Shown here: positions 58,068-64,000 of the stretch, one piece after another
How positions within the stretch are numbered: position 1 is the stretch's first letter
Layout: the number at the start of each line of letters is the position of its first letter
DNA from: Stutzerimonas decontaminans
Lineage (GTDB): Bacteria; Pseudomonadota; Gammaproteobacteria; Pseudomonadales; Pseudomonadaceae
Assembly: GCF_000661915.1 (NCBI RefSeq)
Contig: NZ_CP007509.1
Span: 2,497,501 to 2,561,500, forward strand
Reading direction: 5' to 3'
Length of the DNA stretch: 64,000 nt
Made by a program: the position numbers and the translations under genes
The notes under the pieces: generated by a model
Databases searched by the model: none
What the model was told of the DNA's origin: nothing
Seen by the model: the letters and a program-made list of their open reading frames with translations, nothing else

Positions 58068-58825
58068 GCGTGCACATGGATCAACTGAGCTGGGTCGATT
58101 ACGAACGCCGCATCGGCGAAGGCGCCGTGGTCTTCCTGCCCTGCGGCGCCACCGAGCAGCATGGCCCCCACCTGCCGCTGGGCACCGACGCGCTACTGGC
58201 CAGCGCCATCAGCGCCGAAGTGGCAGCGCGGGTCGGCGGTCTGGTCGCGCCGGCGCTGTCATACGGCTACAAGTCGCAACCGAAATGCGGCGGCGGCCAG
58301 CACTTCTGCGGCACCACGAGCCTGGATGGCGCGACCCTCAGTGCCCTGGTGCGCGACGCCGTGCGGGAGTTCCACCGCCACGGCGTGCGCCGGCTGGTGC
58401 TGGTGCTCGGCCATTACGAGAATCAGTGGTTCGTCGCCGAGGGCATCCAGCTCGCGCTGCGCGACCTCGGGCCGAACGCCGGGCTGGAGGTGATGCGCCT
58501 GGAGCACTGGGACTTCTGCCGCGAGCAGACTCTCACTGATGTCTTCCCCGACGGCTTCCCCGGTTTCGCCCTGGAGCATGCCGCGGTGATCGAGACCTCG
58601 CTGATGCTGCACTTCCACCCACAACTGGTGGCGCTGGAGAAGATTCCGGACGACGCCCCGGCCGACTTCCCGCCCTACGACATGTATCCCACTCGGACCG
58701 AGTGGGTGCCGCCTTCCGGCGTGCTGTCCTCGGCCAAGGGCTCCAGCGCGGCGAAAGGCCAGCGCCTGGCCGAAGACATTGTCGACGGCATCGCCGCCGC
58801 GGTGTGCAAGGAGTTTGCCCTGTGA
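58064..58825 (+). CDS. Creatininase-family amidohydrolase, close to true creatininase
   Basis: The protein has 253 residues and resembles Pseudomonas creatininase along its whole length (YGYKSQPKCGGGQHF.GTTSLDG, GHYEN, FPPYD, LSSAK). Metal ligands match: E31, H33, D42, H117, E119 correspond to E34, H36, D45, H120, E122 of the P. putida enzyme as I recall it. The catalytic His is H172. W149 matches W154, but the gating W174 is replaced by F168, which suggests a changed substrate. Creatininases open the cyclic amidine-lactam creatinine to creatine, a guanidino acid. It overlaps both neighbours. Confidence 0.9.
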   Translation: MSVHMDQLSWVDYERRIGEGAVVFLPCGATEQHGPHLPLGTDALLASAISAEVAARVGGLVAPALSYGYKSQPKCGGGQHFCGTTSLDGATLSALVRDAVREFHRHGVRRLVLVLGHYENQWFVAEGIQLALRDLGPNAGLEVMRLEHWDFCREQTLTDVFPDGFPGFALEHAAVIETSLMLHFHPQLVALEKIPDDAPADFPPYDMYPTRTEWVPPSGVLSSAKGSSAAKGQRLAEDIVDGIAAAVCKEFAL

Positions 58826-59478
58826 GCCTGACGACGAACCTGCACCCCGGGCGCACGGCGCTGCTGGTGATCGACATGCAGCGCGACTTCTGCGCCCTAG
58901 GCGGCTACGCCGACCAGGCCGGCATGGACGTCAGCCGCCTGCGCGCACCGATCCCGGCGATCCAGGCACTGCTGGATCGCGCTCGCAGTCTCGGCATGCT
59001 GGTCGTGCACACCCGCGAGGGGCATCGTCCGGATCTTTCCGACCTGCCCGAGCCCAAACGCCGCCGCGCCGAAGCTACCGGCGCCCCCATCGGCAGCCCC
59101 GGCCCCCTCGGCCGCCTGCTGGTGCGTGGCGAATTCGGTCACGACCTGATCGACGAACTGCAGCCGCGCGTTGGCGAGCCGGTGATAGACAAGCCCGGCT
59201 ACAGCGCCTTTGCCCACACCGATCTGGAGCTGATCCTGCGCCGTCGCGGCATCGAGCAACTGATCCTGACCGGCGTCACCACCGAGGTCTGCGTGTCCTC
59301 GACGCTGCGCCAGGCAATCGATCTGGGCTTCGACTGCTTGAGCATCAGCGATGCCTGTGCCTCATCCGATCCACAGCTGCACGCCGCTGCACTGGCGATG
59401 ATCGAGGTCGAAGGCGGGCTGTTCGGCAGCGTGACCGACGGCGCCAGCCTGCTGCGGTGCCTGGAGCGTGCCGCATGA
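58822..59478 (+). CDS. Isochorismatase-fold cysteine hydrolase
   Basis: The protein has 218 residues with the catalytic triad D18 (LLVIDMQRDF), K124 (VIDKPGYSAF) and C157 (GVTTEVCVSSTLRQA). The TGVTTEVCVSS block resembles biuret hydrolase, N-carbamoyl-type amidohydrolases and guanylurea hydrolase, which all act on urea- or guanidine-like amides. The start is GTG at 58822 with GGAG upstream, overlapping the creatininase stop (GTGA). The substrate is probably an amide formed in the pathway. Confidence 0.9.
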   Translation: MSLTTNLHPGRTALLVIDMQRDFCALGGYADQAGMDVSRLRAPIPAIQALLDRARSLGMLVVHTREGHRPDLSDLPEPKRRRAEATGAPIGSPGPLGRLLVRGEFGHDLIDELQPRVGEPVIDKPGYSAFAHTDLELILRRRGIEQLILTGVTTEVCVSSTLRQAIDLGFDCLSISDACASSDPQLHAAALAMIEVEGGLFGSVTDGASLLRCLERAA

Positions 59479-60257
59479 CCGATGTGCTGAAGCTCTGGCC
59501 GCTGCTGACGGCCACGCATCGCTACGACAAGTCGATTTCCACCCGCAATCGCGGCCAGGGCACGCTGATCGATGCACCGATCCTCGCCTTCCTAATCGAA
59601 ACCCGACAGGGTCGCGTGCTGTTCGACGTCGGCTGCGACTATGCCAAGCTCAGCGATCCGCTACTGCGGGCACGCTGGTTCGATCCGGTGGAATTTCCCA
59701 TGGGGCCGCCCGAGATGACCGAGGAGCAGCGGCTACCCGCCCACTTCGCCCGGCATGGGCTTACGCCAGCGGATATCGACCTGGTTTTCCTCAGTCATCT
59801 GCATTTCGATCACGCCGGCGGCCTGTGCGAGTTGTGCGGCTGCGACGTGCATGTACACGAAGCGGAACTCGCCGCCGCCCGCGCCCAGGCGGACGACGCC
59901 TATTTCGCCGATGACTTTGCCGGCGAGCATCACTGGAAGCCGCAGCGCGACGAATACGAGCTGCTGCCCGGATTGCGCGCCATCAATACACCCGGGCACA
60001 CCGCCGGCCACATGTCGCTGCTGATCGAACTGCCCCACGGCAAGCCGGTGATACTCGCCGGGGACGCTGCGGACCTGAGCGAGAACCTGGTCGACGAAGT
60101 CGCGCCTGGCCTCTGCTGGCAGGATCGCGAAGACCTGGCGCTGGCCAGTATCCGCAAGCTCAAGGCCACCGCTGCCGAAACCGACGCCGCGATCTGGCCG
60201 AATCACGACATGGCCTTCTGGCGCACCCTCAGACGCTTCCCGGAGTACCACGCATGA
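59475..60257 (+). CDS. Metallo-beta-lactamase-fold hydrolase (AHL lactonase-like)
   Basis: The protein has 260 residues. It shows the zinc motif SHLHFDHAGG, a further His in NTPGHTAGH, Asp in LAGDAADL and a terminal NHD. The layout is that of N-acyl-homoserine lactonases, which open lactone rings. In this operon a lactone or lactam of the guanidino-compound pathway is more likely than a quorum signal. It overlaps the isochorismatase gene and the next gene by four bases each. Confidence 0.88.
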   Translation: MTDVLKLWPLLTATHRYDKSISTRNRGQGTLIDAPILAFLIETRQGRVLFDVGCDYAKLSDPLLRARWFDPVEFPMGPPEMTEEQRLPAHFARHGLTPADIDLVFLSHLHFDHAGGLCELCGCDVHVHEAELAAARAQADDAYFADDFAGEHHWKPQRDEYELLPGLRAINTPGHTAGHMSLLIELPHGKPVILAGDAADLSENLVDEVAPGLCWQDREDLALASIRKLKATAAETDAAIWPNHDMAFWRTLRRFPEYHA

Positions 60258-61063
60258 AGAGCGTTCCCGATGCCTATCTCGGCGTGTGGCGCCGGCGCCT
60301 GCTGACCACCACGGCTGGCCTGCGCGACGAAACCAGCGAGGTGTACTGGCTGCAGACCGCCAGCCTGCACGCCGACCTGCGCCTGCCGCGACCACAACCC
60401 CTGCCGGCAGCGGCGTCGCTGGAAACCTGCAGCCATGCCCAGCAGCTGGCCCTGAGCGAACAGGCTGGCTTCGCCGGCATCACCGAGGTCAACGGCGATA
60501 TCTGCCAGTGGCACAGGCTGATCGATTTCCAGCCACCGGGCGGACCTGCGGATATCGGTCTGATGCGCTTCGAGAGCCCGGACCGGCTGCTGGAAGACGG
60601 GCTGGACGGCAGCTATCACGAAATCTGGCAGCGCCTGCCTGAATCACAGGGGCGCAACTGGGGCATCTGGCTGTGTGCGGCGGAGCAGCCAGCTCGCCAG
60701 GCCTGCCTGCTGGTGGCGGGCGACTACTTCCTGTTCGCTGCCGAGCGCCCGATTCTGCTGCCGGCCAGCACAGGCCATCTGCGTGACCAACTGGCCGCCG
60801 TCGGCCCCGCGCTGCGGCCACAGTTGCTGGCCTGCGAGCTGTCCTTCGGCCGCCACCGCAACGGCGCAACACCCTGGCAAATCACCCACTCGACGCTGCC
60901 CGGCCGCGTCGGCGACGCCCTGCTGTCGAGCTACTGGAACTTCGCCGACCCCGCCAGCCTGCCGGCCGCAGACCTCGCCGCCCTCGGTCGCTATCCGGCG
61001 GCCGGCGGCTGGCAACGCGTCGAACTGGATGTGCCCACCGCTATGCAGGAGGTTCCCGCATGA
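60254..61063 (+). CDS. Protein of unknown function in guanidine unit 2
   Basis: The protein has 269 residues, with no signal peptide and no membrane segment. The N-terminus DAYLGVWRRRLLTT is followed by SEVYWLQTASLHADLRLP, ICQWHRLIDFQPP and LDGSYHEIWQRL. The alternating beta-rich pattern recalls lipocalin-like or HRI1-like barrels, but I cannot assign a family with confidence. I see no catalytic motif. The tight overlaps with the hydrolase before it and the permease after it show that it belongs to the pathway. Confidence 0.8.
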   Translation: MKSVPDAYLGVWRRRLLTTTAGLRDETSEVYWLQTASLHADLRLPRPQPLPAAASLETCSHAQQLALSEQAGFAGITEVNGDICQWHRLIDFQPPGGPADIGLMRFESPDRLLEDGLDGSYHEIWQRLPESQGRNWGIWLCAAEQPARQACLLVAGDYFLFAAERPILLPASTGHLRDQLAAVGPALRPQLLACELSFGRHRNGATPWQITHSTLPGRVGDALLSSYWNFADPASLPAADLAALGRYPAAGGWQRVELDVPTAMQEVPA

Positions 61064-61941
61064 CCGCACAGCTCAGCATTCCCAGCACGGCCACCGTCGC
61101 GCAGCAGACGCAACCGCCAGCGCCCGCTGCACCGGCCGCGGAGCAGGTGGTGCGCAAAGGCAGTTTCTGGCGCATTCGCGGCGAGATATCCCGGCGCAGC
61201 GCCTGGCTGCTAACCGGCGCCGGGCTGAGCCTGCCCTTCATCATCTGGTGGCTGTGGACCGCGCTTGGCCTCGCCGACCCGATGTTCATGCCCAGCCCCG
61301 GCGCAGTGCTCGAACGCATCGGCCGCTGGTGGACCAGCGAGGGGCTGCTGGGGGACATCGGCATCAGCGTCTGGCGGGTCATGGCGGGCTTCGGCGCCTC
61401 GGCGCTGATCGCCCTGCCGCTGGGGCTGTACATCGGCACCTACCGGCCGGTGCAGGCCTTTCTCGAACCGCTCACCGATTTCATCCGCTACATGCCCGCA
61501 GTGGCATTCATTCCGCTGGTGATGCTCTGGGTCGGCATCGACGAAGGCTCCAAGGTGCTGATCATCTTCATCGGCACCTTTTTCCAGATGGTGCTGATGG
61601 TCGCCGAGGATGTGCGCCGTGTGCCCATGGCGCAGATCGAGGCGGCGCAGACCATGGGCGCCAATCGGGGCGAGATCGTCAAGCTGGTGATCCTGCCGTC
61701 GGCCAAACCGGCGCTGCTCGACACCCTGCGCATCACCTGCGGCTGGGCCTGGACCTACCTGGTGGTGGCCGAACTGGTCGCGGCTAACTCCGGCCTCGGC
61801 TACGCCATCCTCAAGGCGCAGCGCTACATGCACACCGACAAGATCTTCGCCGGCATCCTGCTGATCGGCCTGATCGGCCTGCTTACCGATCAGGCCTTCC
61901 GCTGGTTGCACCGCCGCGCCTTTCCCTGGATGAGGAAATGA
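61060..61941 (+). CDS. ABC transporter permease (nitrate/sulfonate/taurine type), unit 2
   Basis: The protein has 293 residues and about six membrane helices, preceded by a Pro/Ala/Gln-rich N-terminal tail of about 45 residues. The EAA-like loop is MAQIEAAQTMGANRGEIVKLVILPSAKP. It belongs to the TauC/SsuC/NrtB group but is clearly different from the unit 1 permease. It probably works with the binding protein at 53570 and the following ATPase. It overlaps its neighbour upstream by four bases. Confidence 0.92.
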   Translation: MTAQLSIPSTATVAQQTQPPAPAAPAAEQVVRKGSFWRIRGEISRRSAWLLTGAGLSLPFIIWWLWTALGLADPMFMPSPGAVLERIGRWWTSEGLLGDIGISVWRVMAGFGASALIALPLGLYIGTYRPVQAFLEPLTDFIRYMPAVAFIPLVMLWVGIDEGSKVLIIFIGTFFQMVLMVAEDVRRVPMAQIEAAQTMGANRGEIVKLVILPSAKPALLDTLRITCGWAWTYLVVAELVAANSGLGYAILKAQRYMHTDKIFAGILLIGLIGLLTDQAFRWLHRRAFPWMRK

Positions 61942-61943
61942 CC

Positions 61944-62783
61944 ATGTCCGATGCCAAGATTCGTGTACGCCAGGTCGGCAAGACCTTTGTCAGCGAGCGC
62001 CGCGAGGTGCAGGCGCTGCAGTCGATCGACCTGGACATCCAGCCCAACGAGTTCGTCACCTTCGTCGGCGCCTCGGGCTGCGGCAAATCCACCCTGCTGC
62101 GCATCATCGCGGGGCTGGAAACGCTGAGCCGCGGCGAAATCCTGCTCGACGGCAAGCCTATCGACGGCCCTGGCGTCGACCGCGCCATGGTCTTCCAGCA
62201 CTACAGCCTCTACCCCTGGCTGACGGTGATGCAGAACATCAAGTTCTGCCGCCAGCTAAAGGTGATCGGCGACACGGTGCGCCATGACGGTGACGTGGAG
62301 TCCGCCGCCGGCCGCGCCGACGCCCTGCTCAACCTGATGGGCCTAACGCGCTTCGCCGATGCCTATCCCAGCCAGCTCTCTGGCGGCATGCAGCAGCGCG
62401 TTGCCATTGCGCGCGCCCTGCTCCCCAAGCCCGCGACGCTGTTGATGGACGAACCGTTCGGCGCGCTGGATGCGCAGACCCGCGAGGTCATGCACGACCT
62501 GATCCGTCACGTGCACAGGCTGGAGAAGAGCACCATCCTGTTCGTCACCCACGATGTCGAGGAAGCCATCTATCTCGGCAGCCGCATTGTGCTGATGGCG
62601 CCACGTCCCGGGCGTATCGATTCCATCTACGAGGTGCCGCTGCCAGCCCAGCGGCATCAGGACATGAAGCTCGCGCCGGAATTCACCGAACTCAAGCGCG
62701 AGATCCTCGCCCGCATCCGCGAAACCTCTGGCATGCAGACCGACCTTGAGCAGCTGGCCAAACTCAGCGCCGTGGCCGGCTGA
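61944..62783 (+). CDS. ABC transporter ATP-binding protein, unit 2
   Basis: The ATPase has 279 residues: Walker [10 protein letters not shown], the Q-loop [17 protein letters not shown], the signature [14 protein letters not shown], Walker [12 protein letters not shown] and the H-loop THD. An ATG at 61938 overlaps the permease stop. The ATG at 61944 has AGGA at better spacing (seven bases), so I prefer it. It is the last gene of unit 2; a convergent gene follows after three bases. Confidence 0.93.
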   Translation: MSDAKIRVRQVGKTFVSERREVQALQSIDLDIQPNEFVTFVGASGCGKSTLLRIIAGLETLSRGEILLDGKPIDGPGVDRAMVFQHYSLYPWLTVMQNIKFCRQLKVIGDTVRHDGDVESAAGRADALLNLMGLTRFADAYPSQLSGGMQQRVAIARALLPKPATLLMDEPFGALDAQTREVMHDLIRHVHRLEKSTILFVTHDVEEAIYLGSRIVLMAPRPGRIDSIYEVPLPAQRHQDMKLAPEFTELKREILARIRETSGMQTDLEQLAKLSAVAG

Positions 62784-62786
62784 AGG

Positions 62787-63809
62787 CTAGCGCCCGAGTA
62801 GCTCGGCCATCGCTGCGAACACCTGCTGCATGGCCGCCGCGCTACGGCCGGGCCCACCGGCGCAATGACCCCAGTCCGATTCCAGCACCCGCAGTTCGGC
62901 ACCGGGAATCAGCGAGGCCTCGTGGCGGGCATCCTCGACGGTGAAATACAGATCGCTGCTGCCGGGCATGAGGATGGCTCGCGCGCGGATGCGCCCCAGC
63001 GCTTCGGCCAGCGAGCCATCGCCGAAGCTGCGGGCCGGGTCGGCCGACTGCCAGGTATGCAGCACGCAGAGCAGGTCGTTGGCGTCCTGTTCCAGATGAT
63101 CCTGCTCCCAGTAGTCGAGCAGCGCCTCGAGGCTCTCGAAGCGCAGCTCGCGCCACAGCTCGTGACGATAGAACGCTTGCGAATAGGCCCAGCCGGCATA
63201 GGCGCGGCCGAAAGCCCGCAGGCCGCGTTCCGGCGGCACGCTGTAGCGACCACCCAGCCAGGCGGCGTCGGCGCAGAGCGCCGCCTTGACCCCCTCGAGA
63301 AACACCCGGTTGTGCGGCCAGCAGTGCGCCGTGCAGCAGAACGGCAGGATGGCGCGCACCCGCTCGGGATAGGCCATCGCCCAGAAAAGTGTCTGCATGC
63401 CGCCCATGGACCAGCCGGTCACCAGAGCGAGCTGCCAGTCTTCACCATACAGCCGGTCAAGTAGCGCCTTTTGCGCTCTTACGTTGTCCAGCAAGCTGAC
63501 CCGCGGGAAGTCCGCTCCGCCCTGGCCGGGTGCGGCGTTGCTCGGCGAGGTCGACCAGCCGGCGCCGAACAGGTTGGTCAGCACGACGCAGTAATCGCCA
63601 CCCGCCAAGGGCCCATCTGCACCAAGCAGGGGCAGGCTGCCCCAATGTGTGCCGCCGTAGTAGCTCGGAATCAGCACCAGGTTGTCCCGCGAGCGGTTCG
63701 GCGTACCCACCACCTGATAGCAAAGCTGCGCGTTGCGCAGACGCTCGCCGCTTTCGAGGCGGATTTCGCCCAGCGCGAAAAACTTCTTTTCCCTTTTTAT
63801 TTCAATCAT
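62787..63809 (-). CDS. MetX-like alpha/beta hydrolase (homoserine acetyltransferase superfamily)
   Basis: The protein has 340 residues. It shows the N-terminal MetX-like strand region (LRNAQLCYQVVGTPN; LIPSYYGGTHWG), the nucleophile elbow GWSMGGMQ, Asp in PGSSDLYF and His in SDWGHCAGG. Family members acylate homoserine or serine, or simply hydrolyse esters and amides. PSYYGG in place of the usual HALTG oxyanion segment argues against a true homoserine O-acetyltransferase. It ends three bases from the unit 2 ATPase stop and faces away from the final gene. Confidence 0.85.
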   Translation of the reverse strand: MIEIKREKKFFALGEIRLESGERLRNAQLCYQVVGTPNRSRDNLVLIPSYYGGTHWGSLPLLGADGPLAGGDYCVVLTNLFGAGWSTSPSNAAPGQGGADFPRVSLLDNVRAQKALLDRLYGEDWQLALVTGWSMGGMQTLFWAMAYPERVRAILPFCCTAHCWPHNRVFLEGVKAALCADAAWLGGRYSVPPERGLRAFGRAYAGWAYSQAFYRHELWRELRFESLEALLDYWEQDHLEQDANDLLCVLHTWQSADPARSFGDGSLAEALGRIRARAILMPGSSDLYFTVEDARHEASLIPGAELRVLESDWGHCAGGPGRSAAAMQQVFAAMAELLGR

Positions 63810-63867
63810 CTACACGACTCCGGCATCTACGAAACGGGGACGAGGCGAAACCAGCGGCGGCCCGTTT

Positions 63868-63887
63868 CTATACACGCTGGCATGTAT
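63868..63887. promoter_or_regulatory. Inverted repeat between divergent genes
   Basis: TATACA (63868-63873) and TGTATA (63882-63887) flank eight bases in the 142-base gap between the MetX-like gene and the last gene. This is the size and position of an operator for a dimeric regulator. Confidence 0.4.
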
Positions 63888-63951
63888 ATTGGATGAAGGA
63901 ATCGTGCCAGCGGCCCCGGCCGCCATTCATGACTCCAAGGAGCACAAGCCA

Positions 63952-64000
63952 ATGACCAGCTTTCCCCTCTCCTCCGTCGAGGAGCTGAAGCAGCAGTTGC
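63952..64000 (+). CDS. Start of an unidentified gene (cut by window edge)
   Basis: An ATG at 63952 preceded by AAGGAG opens a frame of 16 codons (MTSFPLSSVEELKQQL) that runs out of the window. This is too short to identify. It is divergent from the MetX-like gene and may belong to the same locus as guanidine unit 2. Confidence 0.6.
   Translation, partial: MTSFPLSSVEELKQQL

Noticed and set aside
59475..60257. Quorum-quenching AHL lactonase
   Set aside because: The fold fits, but placement inside a guanidine-controlled operon makes quorum quenching a poor primary explanation.
62787..63809. True homoserine O-acetyltransferase (MetX)
   Set aside because: The nucleophile region fits, but the N-terminal oxyanion segment differs and the gene context is not methionine synthesis.

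Overview
This window looks like chromosomal DNA of a Pseudomonadaceae member close to Stutzerimonas (Pseudomonas) stutzeri. The protein sequences, high GC content and gene order support this. In particular it carries the cmaX-crfX-cmpX-sigX-oprF block, ppsA/ppsR, the thrH-cysH-cysB block, the oprI lipoprotein, tesA-ybbA-ybbP and a lipase with its foldase. Genus assignment is inference from recalled homologues, not from a search.

Layout. 1-4.8 kb: start of miaE (cut by the window edge), a tandem universal stress protein, a DUF1289 protein, and acnB behind a long structured leader. 5-9.5 kb: an envelope-stress and porin block on the minus strand (rraA, cmaX, crfX, cmpX, sigX, oprF). 9.6-13 kb: ppsA and its divergent regulator ppsR. 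13-20 kb: a methylcitrate (propionate) operon, GntR regulator-prpB-prpC-acnD-prpF, with two copies of a palindromic operator at its promoter. 20-23.3 kb: a three-gene membrane module (retropepsin-like protease, 7TM inactive transglutaminase, RimK-like ATP-grasp ligase). 23-32.8 kb: housekeeping genes (pabB, thrH, cysH, cysB, a ketopantoate reductase paralogue, DAHP synthase, GNAT, oprI, an L,D-transpeptidase, tesA). 32.8-42.8 kb: ybbA-ybbP ABC system, greB, lipase and foldase with a sigma-54-type promoter, mltF, a TatD nuclease and a chemoreceptor.

42.9-62.8 kb is the most interesting part. It holds two consecutive units, each starting with a sigma-54-type -24/-12 promoter followed by a guanidine-I (ykkC) riboswitch. 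Unit 1 encodes an ABC permease and ATPase, two carboxyguanidine deiminase-type subunits, a biotin-dependent guanidine/urea carboxylase, allophanate hydrolase and an aldo/keto reductase. This is the known route from guanidine to ammonia and CO2. Unit 2 is an eleven-gene, mostly overlapping operon: binding protein, membrane di-iron desaturase/hydroxylase, two SDRs, an EamA transporter, a creatininase homologue, an isochorismatase-fold hydrolase, a metallo-beta-lactamase-fold hydrolase, a protein of unknown function, ABC permease and ATPase. I propose that unit 2 imports a substituted or cyclic guanidino compound and breaks it down to free guanidine, which unit 1 mineralises as a nitrogen source. 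The order of reactions and the substrate are inference.

The window ends with a MetX-like alpha/beta hydrolase on the minus strand and the first codons of an unidentified gene. I saw no rRNA, tRNA, CRISPR array, insertion sequence or phage gene.
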